Source of the DNA: Umbelopsis isabellina
Lineage: Eukaryota > Mucoromycota > Umbelopsidomycetes > Umbelopsidales > Umbelopsidaceae
NCBI GenBank assembly: GCA_016758905.1
Contig: JAEPQZ010000013.1
Location: 372,001 to 436,000 of the forward strand
Direction: 5' to 3'
DNA length: 64,000 nt
In this document: positions 11,376 to 22,953 of the stretch, one piece after another
Numbering within the stretch: position 1 is the stretch's first letter
Layout of the letters: each line of letters begins with the position of its first letter
The notes under the pieces: model-generated
The model's input: only the letters and a program-made list of their open reading frames with translations
Told to the model about the DNA's origin: nothing
The model's database searches: none
Translations under genes and position numbers: made by a program

Positions 11376-14300
11376 CTATTGATGCTTCTTGTAGCTGGAA
11401 GATCTCATGGTATCTAGCTGTTCCTCGGTGCTACGAATGATGGCCTGAATTCCCACAAGCTGTTGGTCTAGAAGAGTTTTTTGACGGAGAGTTTGCTTAG
11501 TTTGAGCGTTCCACTGTTTTTCCAAGCTAGATTTCAGCTTGGATTTTCCTTGATCTCTGGATTTTATCCAATTCCACAGCATCTCACGCTCTTGTTCTAA
11601 ATTAACCACAGCCATGCCACCTTCGACTGAATGCAAACGGGAGTTAGACAAGTCAGCGAGTTGTTTGTCGACAATTGACATCTTTCTGAGCAAGAATACG
11701 TTGGTAAACACGAGTAGCCCGAAACAAAAGAAGGTGATCTGCGCACTCGAGGGTATACCAGCATGCTTGATGAGAAACCGAAGTATGTTGGCACTTGTAG
11801 TGGCTATACCGGAAATAATGTCTTCAACGGCTCGGTAGACATAAGCCTTAGACTCATTTTCGGGTCGATTCAAAGATTTCTTCAATTCGACCGCGTGGGT
11901 ATCCTTGTCTGATTCACTTCTGGGCTTTCGAGGTTTTCCACTCTTCTTTTCGCGACGCTTTTTACGCATTTGGCCAAATTCAGAAGGGTGCGCGCTGATA
12001 TAGCTCTTAATGGCCGCTTCTAAATTTTTATAGTATGTAATCTGACCATCTGACGACGCTTTTTCTATGGTTGCTATGAATGTGGCAAGAAATACGTTAG
12101 AGATATATGATATAGCATATATGAATTTTTGTTTGAGTCCAGCACTTACATTTTAAGAAACCGCCTTTTGTAAATTCCACTTGAAACGTTACAAGAAGAT
12201 GCGCTTTGCCGCCTCCTGCAGAAGTAATACATGCCCTGGTTTTCACGGAAAATGATGTGCCCATAGGAACATCTGGCGTCTGTGTCGTAGTGAGTATAGT
12301 AACGTTCTTGTTAAGGTCACAAGTCAGGCATCTCTCTTCCAAATGACATTTCGTAGATTTTGGCCCTAAACAATTGACATGGCATTAGAACAAGGTTGTC
12401 ATGAGATATATATGTTTAAAAAATGTACTGTGATTATAACTTACCGATGGCCATTCCAAGATATTTGATGTAGGTACTCTTGCGAACAGATTCGTTACTA
12501 TCGCTCTCTTTATTCCATTCGCCAATGTTGATATCTGGATTCAATACTGTCAATATTATGATCCTCGACAAATTATCTTAGGCGTTTAATACTGTACCTT
12601 GACTTTTCTCCCCGTCTTTAAGAAAATCAGCAATGAACGAGCTATTGAACAATAAGTTGTAGAGAGCTCCAATGGAGCCAGGGAAGGTGGCATCTAACGC
12701 AACATTTGGATAATGTCCGTGCCCTCCAGAGTGTGCACATTGACACTCAGTCTTAGGTAGCTCTGGCATGGGCGGCACACTAGGGGTTGCTTTATTGGCT
12801 GCAGCAACAGCAATCATGTTGGGTCGCGGACCAACATCAGAAAGAGCCCTTCGACGAGCTAATTCCTCCTCGCTGGGTTCAACACTTTTATCAGATTCGG
12901 TAGGTGAACTTTTCCGAGCAATACCGAGCGCATCCACCTGTGATGGCTCTGCACGGGGATACCCATCGTCATCATCGCTTTCTTCAGAGCCCGTGTAAGA
13001 AGAATCGTCAGCGTCAACCAGTGAGTCATCATCATTATCCGATGTTGTTTCGCCGACTTGTGCTTTCAACGTAGAAGATAGCGGATTGGATGGATGTGCC
13101 ACACGCCAAACATCAAACATTTGATCATATGCCATGTCACGCGAGAGAAAGGAGGCAAAAGAATGCTAATAACAAGTATGTTTCATGTCAATCTATGCTG
13201 AGCCCGTGACAATTCGCCTATATTCTATTGAAGAATGCTACTAACCTTTGCATGTAAAGTACATATCAATATGCCATTGGGGATAAACATGGCTGTCATC
13301 TTCTTCTCAATAGACACAACTTCAGAAAAGGCAAGAACAAGCTAAAATTGGAAAGTCGGCTGAGAGTTAAAAAAATTTCATGTGCCTGGGAGAAGTCAGA
13401 TCGATATAAATGAATTTGCCTTACATTGGTGACCCAACCAAAGATATTAGCATTGAAGCATATATGGTGCTCTGATATGTAAATGCGACCTTGTACTAAA
13501 ATCTCTTTTTGAAGGGCGCACCCATAATCTAGGGACATTGCAAGATGAGTGTTAATAATAGCATAACGGACATAATGTTTGAAATTGACCACGCTCTTCC
13601 ACACCTTCTATAAGAAGATCATCTTCAGGAACACTCCTGAAAAGTGCATGAAATTCAGCATTCCTTTTGGTGTTGGCAACCTCTAGTCCACAAGCAGTTG
13701 CAATGCTTCCAGCAGCTGTTGAAAATCCACCTTCCGAAGAAACGGCGGTATCTAGAGACTCTCGTCGCTTACTGGAGCGTCCAGATGTCGCTAATCTGCT
13801 TGTTGTTGTGCTAATACTTCGAGAAATGTCTGGTCCAATTGAGCCTAAGGAAGTGCTTGAACTCATAGTTGAAGTACTAATGCCTCGCGCTCGTTGACCA
13901 AGAATTGGACCAAGCGTAGTGGGAGAAGTGACCACTGTATTGTATGACTCTTCTGACTCTTCTGGAGGGGCAATCGGTGTAGGAGGCCGATCGCGGTTAC
14001 TCAAGTCATGTTCGCGGTGTTCGGGATACGAGATATTGTCTTGGCTTTGGAGGAGTTCGAAAGTGAGGCCGCCGGTGGTGGCGGTAGCGAACACCTCTTT
14101 GGAGAAGGTGGCAGTCGTAGGGGTGGGTGCAGATATATTGATGGTTGTTGGGTATAGGGACTGGCGAGGAGATCCATCAGAACTACGGCGTGGTGGAGAG
14201 GGTATTCGTGTTTCCACACTCAAGGGGCGCATTTCACCAGATATAGTATTGCTATGCTTGCGTTGATGTGAGAAGAATTCGGAACTCGTAGGCGGTGTTG

Positions 14301-14526
14301 ACTTCTTCTCTAGTCTGGTATCTACTGCATTGTTGACGCCTTCGTGGCCATGTGTAGCGTCTGCGTTGCTGGTATCTCTGTTCGTAATGGTACGCAGTGA
14401 ACTAGCGGAGAGACGTTTCAATAATGGGGGACGTTTCTTTCCAATTGGCTTCTGTGACATCCCATCAGGAGTCAAGAGTGAGTTGGTTGATGTAGGTTCT
14501 TCATCTTTCAACGAAACTCGCGACAT
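11376..14526 (-). CDS. GRAM-VASt domain sterol transporter (Lam/Aster family)
   Basis: At least seven exons. The N-terminal 300 residues are Ser/Thr/Pro-rich and disordered. A GRAM domain follows, split by introns ('EFHALFRSVPEDDLLIEG', 'GRIYISEHHICFNANIFGWV', 'SIEKKMTAMFIPNGIL'). An acidic Ser-rich linker comes next, then a VASt domain ('VALDATFPGSIGALYNLLFN', 'KSTYIKYLGMAIG', 'SVKTRACI', 'LLVTFQVEFTKGGFLK'). A lysine-rich stretch leads to one TM segment ('ITFFCFGLLVFTNVFLL') and a helical tail. This is the architecture of yeast Lam/Ysp and animal GRAMD1 proteins, ER-anchored and moving sterol at membrane contact sites. I chose ATG 14526 ('MSRVSLKDEEP'). The in-frame ATG at 14718 is only 7 bp from the divergent PNO1 start. 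Confidence 0.87.
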
Positions 14527-14724
14527 CTGCTGATGAACTAAAAAAGCTGAACCAATGAAACTAGCACCTGAAGCAAGCACTGTTTCGGGATCATTGAACC
14601 TGAAATTAGGTGCCTCCACGAACCACACGTGACGGCCGTGACTGTGAACCCAAGATAGGTTCTGCCTGAACAAATTTTTTTGCCAGCAATTTTTTTTTAT
14701 TCCCCTTTGAAGACTCACCTCAAC

Positions 14725-15622
14725 ATGGCCTCCATAGACGCATTCAAGGCCCCTAAATTGGCTAACAAAAACACATCAAAAGACGTAATCGAAGAGGATG
14801 ATGTCCTCATTGATGCTGACAGTCTTCCAGTTTCTACTCTTGATAACAGCTCTGGCATGCAAGTTGACCAAGGCGAGAGCAGTGAAGCTACCGATAAACC
14901 TCAGTTCAAAGCGTTGAAGGCAAAGCAAATGGCTGTAAGAATCTCTGTTATATTGTTTATATACTCATATAATGTCATTTTGACTAAGCGCTGTGATTAT
15001 TCAGTCAACTAGCAACCAAGCTCGCAAGATTCCCATTCCTCCTCACCGACTTACCCCACTGAAGAAAAACTGGCTTCAAATATATTCACCTTTAGTGGAG
15101 CACTTGAAGTTGCAAGTGAGATATAACACAAAGTCAAAGGCTGTAGAGATCCGAATGTCGAAACAGACCGAGGAAACAGGTGCCTTGCAAAAAGGTGCTG
15201 ATTTCGTTCGTGCTTTTGCTCTTGGATTTGAAGTTGAGGATGCTATTGCGTTGTTGAGATTGGATGATCTTTACGTTGATACCTTCGAGATCAAGGATGT
15301 TAAGACTTTGCACGGTGATCATTTGTCTCGTGCCATTGGCCGTATTGCTGGAAAAGACGGAAAGACAAAATTTACCATTGAAAACGCAAGCAAGACCCGT
15401 ATTGTCTTGGCTGATACGTAAGTAAATCGCTACAGTTGTGAAAGAACTTGGGGGGAATTGGTTTTCTAATTATCATATTACAGTAAAATACATATTCTTG
15501 GCTCTTTCCAAAACATCCGAATTGCAAGAGATGCCCTTGTCAGTCTTGTTCTTGGTAGTCCACCAGGAAAGGTGTACGCAACGCTTAGAACTATCTCAGC
15601 CCGTATGAAGGAGAGATTCTAA
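14725..15622 (+). CDS. PNO1: Pno1/Dim2 KH-domain ribosome assembly factor
   Basis: Three exons. An acidic N-terminus leads to '[16 protein letters not shown]', then the degenerate and canonical KH modules: '[19 protein letters not shown]', '[18 protein letters not shown]' and '[17 protein letters not shown]'. It ends '[10 protein letters not shown]'. These blocks are near-diagnostic of Pno1/Dim2. It binds the 3' end of 20S pre-rRNA with Nob1 and the dimethylase Dim1 in nucleolar and cytoplasmic pre-40S particles. Length is normal for the family. It shares a 198-bp divergent promoter with the VASt gene. Confidence 0.95.
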
Positions 15623-15772
15623 GTACATCTCCCCATTTCTCACCAAAATTTTCTTTTCATCCTGCATACAACTTAATGTCTTTGCTACACTTCCACTTCT
15701 TTCCATGTTTGTTCACGCCCAATGTATAAAATGTTGCTACTTTGCTCTTTTTCATTTATAAAATCTATCTTT

Positions 15773-17482
15773 TTAAGTTTCCATCCATTTAAAGGACCCC
15801 ATTAACAAATGCTTCTTTAAGAGTTTTCCGGGTGCTGGAGAGAGGACGGTAAGCTTCTGTTTACCATCGTCCACATCAGATCTAGGACACGAAGAGTTTA
15901 GATGGATGATTTTGTGATAACAGGACATAATGCAGGCACAAGAGGCTTACATGTATATAAACCCTGCAACATTGCTTTCCAGAGCAGTAGTTTCTGTATC
16001 TTTTTCGTCGGCATTTAATACTGCCAGAATTGAGTGCAACAGGATGTCGGCATTGTCGATTTTCACCAGTTGTGTCTCGCTCATTTGTCTGTCCATTCCA
16101 ATAGGCAATGCGGATGTAGGGGCCAAAGAACTTTCACCAACTCTCCATATTGAAACATCACTGAAATTTGTCAAAGTTGAGTATGGGGAGAGCTCATATT
16201 TGGCGGTGCCATAAAAGTACTCTTGTATTTTGCTGCGTTGTAGCTGCGTTCTGAATTGCTGATCCCTCTCCACTACCTACATAGATCGTTAGAGATGATC
16301 CTTGTAATAAACTGTGAAAGCTTTCCACTTACTCCTCCTGATTTGGCCACCTTGACTACCGATATTTCCGGCTTATCTCGCAAGATTCTCGTCATATCAC
16401 TGTACAATCGCTCGTGTCCCAAAACCACCACCACGTTGACTTTTTTCGTTGAACATAATTAGATAGGGGGACTCAATTCGATATAAGAATTAATAAATGC
16501 TCACCTGAGAATTGTGCTATTGCGTGCTGTATGATATCGTAACCAACTTGATCTATTAATCCTGTCGTATCTATGATTTGGCCGCCTACTCGAGCCTCGT
16601 CATCAATTGCACTTCTTGCTTTGACACCTTGAGCCAGCTTGGATATCAGCAGTTTGTATAACGGCAAATTCTCAGCAGGATTTTGATATCCATAATAATA
16701 TGCCAAAGGCATGATTGTCGATCCCATTGACGCTGCAGTTGTTGCTGTTGAGCCGAATCCTTCTTCAACGTCTATAATGTTATTTATTGATGTTGCTGTA
16801 ATAGTTCCAGGCATAGTAAATGAACCCTCTGAGCAATCCAACGATACATGCACTGGTCGTCGCCCTTGTCGCAAGGCATAATTGAGAAGAATTTTACACA
16901 GAGATGTTTTACCAACATCATGGGGGCCGAGAATGAGTACCTATAACGATGTAACTTTTAGCACTTGTACGATACCAGTTCCAAATCGTCGACGAACCGA
17001 GACTCACTCTTGGTCCATTTTCTCCTTGTTGTGAAGCAATAACTCGCATTTGTTCTAGTGCAAGGTGTAGATTAAGATAACTATCCATGGGTGTCTCGTT
17101 TGCGGTATATTCGACACTACATTCGCCACTAAGCTCTATGGAACATCCATGCCACGTAAACACGGCTATCTTCTTGCCAGAGAAGTGGTAAGCGTTACCC
17201 GGGGCTAATTCTACGCCAAAGATCTCGGCTGTTCCATTTAGTAGCTAACAAGAGCATCAATTAGTAAGGATCTTGACATTGCTTAGTAGCGAATAGCTTA
17301 GTATATTCTACCTTGACGGTCGCCGTTGCTGCGAATTCAACTTCAAATCGTAATTCGCTGTCAGGATCCAAGTTGTACTCGCGAACATCGGTAGCTGCCT
17401 ATCCACATAACAATAAGGTAAGTCTTTCTCATCGATGATATACGTATTTCCACGTTTACTGTGCATTGCCTACCTTATCCAT
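15773..17482 (-). CDS. CLP1: Clp1 polynucleotide kinase-like mRNA 3'-end factor
   Basis: Seven or so exons from the three-codon first exon 'MDK'. The N-terminal beta domain ('REYNLDPDSELRFEVEF', 'IFGVELAPGNAYHFSGKKIA') precedes a P-loop domain with 'LILGPHDVGKTSL'. Further blocks are 'IIDTTGLIDQVGYDIIQHAI', 'NVVVVLGHERLYSDM' and 'VVKVAKSGGVVERD'. The C-terminal Clp1 domain ends 'GKLLKKHLLMGSFKWME', matching the family. Clp1 is a subunit of pre-mRNA cleavage factor IA with Pcf11. Animal Clp1 is an RNA 5'-kinase, while yeast Clp1 binds ATP without kinase activity; the P-loop 'GPHDVGKT' here is close to fungal forms. Only 151 bp separate its start from PCID2. Confidence 0.93.
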
Positions 17483-17633
17483 AGCTATAGCTAGATCAGT
17501 CGACTTTGTAGCAAAAAGAAGCAGGTGTCAAATAGCTCGTCTTAAGGTATCTCACTTTTTAACGTAAAAATGTTTCAATGGCCGACAACATTTTTCAACG
17601 CAAGTTTTGCTTGAATGAGCCTTTAAGCGCACC
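17483..17633. promoter_or_regulatory. Bidirectional promoter CLP1/PCID2
   Basis: A 151-bp interval between two outward-facing start codons. No TATA box stands out, as expected for housekeeping genes. Shared regulation is inferred from spacing alone. Confidence 0.5.
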
Positions 17634-19174
17634 ATGAAATCAAGCATACCAGTATATTTGGAGACGGTTGCTAATGCGGCAGCAAACTGTCGAGGAAAGC
17701 AGCTTGCGTCTTTGACTTCTCTGAGCGATTCACACGTGGATAATATCTTGGAACACAATGTGCAGGTACGCAGGCGACAGCCCGGATGTCACAGTGTACT
17801 GTTGAAAGACGTCCTCACCTTGTTTCTATTTCAGCCAGCTGGATTGGTCAATATTGCTCGCAACAAACTTAGCTTCCCTTGGGACGATATACTTTTGCTT
17901 CACGTTGGAATCATTCAAGACCGAGATCGAGGCGATTACCAACAAGCTTATGAAGACCAAAAAGAGCTCGTACAGTATGTATCTTGACCAACTGAGACGG
18001 CATTGCGTCGACTTATCTAACATCAATCGATATCCAATCAGGCTATTTCAAAGAGCCATTAACAGCTACGATAAATGGTGCTTGCCGTTCCTTTATGAGA
18101 TTAACAAAGATTTAAGAGATCTTGCTATTCAAGCCGACAAAGATCTTGCCAGTGAACGCAATCCTAATAGATATTTGGAAGAAGCCGCCAACGTGATTAG
18201 CAAGACTTTTACTTATTGCATTACAGATAGGTCTCTTGATAAGATAGGTACAAGAAAATGGGGAACATATCAGATTATAAGTCTGCTTTTCAAAACATAT
18301 TTTAAGGTAAAATTTGCAATGATGATGCTAATGAGATTGTAAGTTACTAATCACTTTGATTTATCTTGTTAGCTTAAACAACAGAATCTTTGCCGCAATG
18401 TTCTTAGAGCAGTCAAAGCCTCAGATTTATTTCCGCTAGAACGATATCCTAAAGCCCATAGAGTCGCTTATCGATACTACTTGGGTCGACTTTACTTTCT
18501 GGAGGAGCAATATATCAAGGTATGAACATGGAGTTTGGTTACAGCCAATTGGAAGGATATGTGTATTGAATTCATTGTATAGGCTGAACAAGAGCTTTCT
18601 CTAGCATTTCGCGAATGCTCGACCAGAAATGCCCATAATAAGCGGTAGGTGTACTGCTTTTACTTATGTAATTGTAAATTGATTTGCTTATCCTAAATTG
18701 AATTATCTCAGGTTGATCCTCCACTATTTGTTACCAACCAGAATCTATTTGGGAAAGCTTCCTACCAAGAGATTATTGAATCGGTACAAGTCAATATCGA
18801 GTCTGTACCTGCCACTGGTAACTGCCATCCGTGAGGGCAATGTTCGAGCGTTCGATATGGCAATGGAATCAGGTTACACCGAACTCGTTAACCGAGGTAC
18901 ATTTTTAACTATTGAGAAATCACGAAGTATAGCCATTCGAACATTGTGTCGGCGGGTTTATGCTATCGTCAACTCCACTCGTATCTCCATGGACACATTT
19001 AAACAGGCATTGGAGTTTGCTGGGTTAGAGGTCGACATGGAAGAGGTGGAGTGCATGTTGGCTGTCCTGATATTCAAAGGATATATCAAAGGATACTTAA
19101 GTCACGAAAAACAATTCGTAGTTTTAAGTGCTAAAGATCCATTTCCAGTCCCATCTAGTATTGTGCCAACATAG
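17634..19174 (+). CDS. PCI-domain protein PCID2/Thp1-like (TREX-2 mRNA export)
   Basis: About seven exons. The protein aligns by eye along its length with PCID2: 'VISKTFTYCITDR', 'KWGTYQIISLLFKTYFK', 'LCRNVLRAVKASDLFPLERY', 'HRVAYRYYLGRLYFLEEQYI', 'AEQELSLAFRECS', 'LILHYLLPTRIYLGKLPT' and 'KGYIKGYLSHEKQFVVLS'. The PCI winged-helix is at the C-terminus. PCID2/Thp1 pairs with Sac3/GANP in TREX-2 at nuclear pores and couples transcription to mRNA export. CSN12-type proteins are close relatives and some databases name it so; the ending 'VVLSAKDPFP' fits PCID2 ('VVSKQNPFP') best. It is divergent from CLP1, another mRNA-biogenesis gene. Confidence 0.9.
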
Positions 19175-19498
19175 AGCTGTTTAGTTGCTACTAAATTTGT
19201 CCTAGTAATAAATCAGTAATGCCTCCATTAGCTGGAAAAACCATCTATCAGACCTTTATGTAGCATTAAACTTCCGTGTAAATCCTTAGCCCTACGTATA
19301 TTGGATACTGAGTGCGAATGGAATCAAACGCAACGGTAGCACCTCTTCTGAGTTGCCAATTTTCACTGGCAACGACATTGAAATTCCTAATTTGGCATCT
19401 ATTGCGTGTCTCCACGTAGCAGTCACACTTGAATGCTCAATTCAGATCACTTTCTCCCCAGAGTGGCTCGACTGACTTATCATCTACCACTTTTGCAC
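19175..19498. other. Spacer upstream of YKT6
   Basis: Short 3' UTR and promoter region with no ORF or structured element that I can support. Confidence 0.45.
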
Positions 19499-20296
19499 AT
19501 GAAGCTATATTCCATTTCAATTCTGCGCAACGATGTTACGCCGGCCAGCGTAATGACAGCTCAATATGAGCTTTCAGAGTTTGGCTTTTTCCAGCGCGGC
19601 AGGTAAAGTCCACAGATCAAATTCACCGGTGTTCCATGACTTCCTATACAATGCTAATATTAGCTAACTTAACACAGTGTGCAGGAATTTATGGGATTCT
19701 GGGCTAAGACTGTTGCAGAAAGAACAAATGCTGGGCAAAGACAAAGTGTAGAGCAAGACAGTGAGTGAAAGAGGTCAAAGAATGACGATTGACTGAGAAA
19801 GCAGGCATTTAACTCAGTCTTGTCCCAGATTATGTTGGTCATGTGTACGCTAGAGCAGAAGGTATTGCTGGAGTGATCATCAGCGACAAAGAATATCCTT
19901 CTCGCGTCGCCTTCTCTTTGCTCAACAAGATTTTGGATGAGTTCGTCATGCGGTTCTCACCTGATAAGTGGCACAACCCGCAATCTATTCAATACCCTGA
20001 GCTGAAGGAGTACCTCACCAAATATCAAGATCCCAAGCAAGCCGATTCTATCATGAAGGTTCAGAGAGATTTAGATGACACAAAAGTTATCCTTGTAAGT
20101 AGCCTGTAAATGCCATATATGGTGTCCGTGCTTCCTCACTAACGACGGCTTTTTATAGCACAAAACTATTGAAGGTGTGCTTCAACGTGGCGAAAAATTG
20201 GACTCGCTTATAGAACGATCAGAAGAGTTGTCAAGCCAGTCAAAAGTGTTTTACAAGACGGCTAAAAAGACAAACTCCTGCTGTGTGGTCATGTAG
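19499..20296 (+). CDS. YKT6: R-SNARE Ykt6
   Basis: Four exons, about 200 residues. The N-terminal longin domain starts '[13 protein letters not shown]', continues '[20 protein letters not shown]' and later '[17 protein letters not shown]'. An R-SNARE motif follows ('[19 protein letters not shown]', '[18 protein letters not shown]'). The end is 'NSCCVVM': a CaaX box for prenylation preceded by a second Cys for palmitoylation, and no TM segment. This is exactly the Ykt6 layout. Ykt6 acts in ER-Golgi, vacuolar and autophagosome fusion and cycles between cytosol and membranes. Confidence 0.95.
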
Positions 20297-20614
20297 TATA
20301 TTAATGCTGTTCGAATGTATTATTGATCAATGTTACATTTCTCGTGTACTCAACTCTCCCATTCTTATTTCTATACTTTTCCTTACAATATAATACAAAT
20401 TCAAGTATGATTGAATGCAGTCTGTTTTATTGTTGTAGAATTCGTGATTCTTTGTACAGTGTTAAAAGTGGAAAACAACAAAAGGTTTAATAAAAGAAGT
20501 AAAGTTTAATGTACTTGAACAAAGTACATTGAGTTTTTGAAAATGAAATCAAAATTTTTGAAAAAAATATCCAAGAAAATGAATAAGCAGCACAATCTCA
20601 TATACCACAGTTAT
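20297..20614. other. Convergent spacer
   Basis: AT-rich 3' UTRs of YKT6 and the next minus-strand gene. Nothing else is seen. Confidence 0.45.
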
Positions 20615-22552
20615 TTATCGGCGAGGCGAGAATGATGATAAACGTCTGTCGAAGAAGGAGAATCCAACCTTACTATTTTTGCGTTCAGCTTGATCGACAT
20701 TCGGTTGTTCTTGCCATGTCTCACGTTCGTGCGATCCAATCACACCCCAACTTTGTCGTGGGTTGCGGGCATTGGGAAGGTCATTTATATCTGGCACCTT
20801 GATCCAATCCGTATCCGCCTTCAGATGGTTTGCCATAAACCCGGGACTACCGGCTGGTGGAGCAATCGGTGCTCTGCCATTGCCAAACATGTCCCACCGG
20901 ACTGGCGAAGGCTGTACACCGCTGGCGCCTACACCTTTCTCCCCTTTTATGGCATATGTCAGACCCAATCCCGTATTGCCATCTAAATGAGACTGCCTAG
21001 ATCCTCTAAACAATGCATCCAACACTTCTGGATGCTGATAATTCATAGCACTTGTATCCATGGCTAATGTGGGAGAACGGCGATTGAAAGGAATGGACTC
21101 AGAAGACGTCGATGGCTGTGGACGAGGTACGATGTCAAGTTCCAAGCCAGATGAAAAGGGTGAATACCAGCTCTGTCTCTTGTCATTATCAGAGATAATG
21201 GTAGAAGAGTGAGATGGGGATGGAGACACTGGTTGTTGAGGTGCGGAAGCAATGGGCGGAGAGCTTTCGTCTGCTACAGGTGAGTTATTGTTGGATGCCT
21301 TTGCAGTGATATTTGCGTACGTCACATTTGAATTGGACGACCTTGGAGATGATTTCGGGGTAATTCGTCCTTCATCATGCACAGTTTCCTCATGCACAGA
21401 AGACCTATAATTTTGAGTCGGCTGCTGTTCTTTCCGCCGTGGCTCTAACATATGATTTGGACCGGAAGTTGGCTGAGGTGGTGGTGGTCGCTGAGTGCTA
21501 ACACTCTCTTTCTCAGAAACTTTATGTGCAGTGGTTTCATCATGATGTTTTTTAACTTGAATTTTTGGTACATGGTTTGTACTGACATTGGATGGCTCAG
21601 TTTGAGCTTGCTTTTGTCGTTGGGCTTTGGCACCACCCCTGGTTCTTCTTCGCTTTCGTTTTTCAGCAGTGATGAAGTCATCATCAGCTTCGGCGAGATC
21701 GACTTGCTTAACCTCAGGAACTGCGTTCGTTTTCTTTGCAGAAAAAGCGCTAGTATCCTTGGTCTGAAGGTTCTCTACCGATTGCTTTGAAATAAAGTGA
21801 TCATCAATAGGGTGGTCTGGATTCTTGGTAGGTTTGTTTTCAGTATTACTTGAATCCGGCTCAGTAGATTTACAGAATGGTTTGTTATCGTTGTTAGTGA
21901 TGTTAGGTTCTTCGGCTCCGGCACCAGAAGCTGTTTGCTGAGTAGGCAGGACTTTAGATGGGCTACTTGTCTTCTTACTTGCTGGTTTTGCCGCGGCTGG
22001 AGGCTGGCGTTGTCTTGGTTGAGATAAGGGAGTCGATGGCTTTGTGGATATACTTGTTGACTTTCTTGAAGTCCGAGCTTGTGCTGTATCAGAATCAGAT
22101 ACATCCAAATCCAATTCAATGGGAGTCACTTTGTCAGTCTTATCAGACTTTGCTATAGACTCCCAAAGCATCTCCCAACATTGTGCTACTATTAATTTCG
22201 CCTTTTCTATAGTAGAAGGATTTGCCTAACATTCAAAATTCACCAAAAAAAGAAAAAAGTATTAGTAAAAAGTTTTGCACCTGTCAAAACGGACAGCTGA
22301 CAGATATCATATCATTAACAATACCTTTGCCAGCCATACTACTGCCACTATGAAGCTCATAATACCAAACACATATGTTACAGGTCTCAAGACAGATTCG
22401 AGAACCGTAAATATAGGTACTATGGGATTCAGCCATTTTTTGACTTGACCCAGGGTTCCAATGCAGAGAATGACGAATAAGGAAACAAAGAATAACGCAA
22501 CTGGCAGAGCTACCAGTATTGAGGTAATGCGCAAATCTCGCGAGGAGCGCAT
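20615..22552 (-). CDS. Unrecognised two-TM protein with long disordered cytosolic tail
   Basis: Two exons. From ATG 22552 the protein starts 'MRSSRDLRITSILVALPVAL', giving one TM segment ('VALFFVSLFVILCIGTLG') and a second ('PVTYVFGIMSFIVAVVWLAKV') separated by a short loop. A splice to 'ANPSTIEKAKLIVAQCWEML' then leads into about 530 residues of Ser/Pro/Gln/Asn-rich sequence. That tail carries a very basic patch ('AEKRKRRRTRGGAKAQRQK') and a conserved-looking C-terminal block ('DTDWIKVPDINDLPNAR'). I do not recognise the family. The basic patch could bind RNA, acidic lipid or importins. The frame upstream of 22552 lacks an ATG. Confidence 0.72.
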
Positions 22553-22953
22553 TCCCAGCCAGTTAAGTCTTGAAATTCTTGCTGTCCGCAAGATTAGTAA
22601 ACTAACACAGTGAAACAGTATCCAACTTGTGAAGTTGGTTTTTGTATGTCAAAAAAAAAAAAAAAGACTGTGACTCCGCGAGGATTTTTTTGGGCTTGTT
22701 GTTGTCATATTAAAGTAGCTCTATTAGAATATCGTCTAAATTAGCTGCAGGTGTTTCTGGACATAACTGATGGCACCGCCAGATATGTAACTGTACTGAA
22801 TTTTGACATATTAATGATGCCAAGTCATCAAAAGAAAAATTGATGTAGTCTGTGGAGAAATCACAAGGTTACTGGATAGTAGACCGCCTTATAAGGGAAA
22901 TGGAACGGGATTTATTATACAGATGATATGGATGGTAGTAAAAAACACTAAAT
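22553..22953. other. Spacer between RPS4 and the two-TM gene
   Basis: RPS4 3' UTR plus promoter of the downstream minus-strand gene. It includes a T-rich stretch and a 15-nt A-run near 22651. No gene is seen. Confidence 0.45.

Noticed and set aside
14527-14718. Upstream start (ATG 14718) for the VASt protein
   Set aside because: It would start 7 bp from the divergent PNO1 ATG, leaving no room for either promoter, and the extra residues look unlike a conserved N-terminus.
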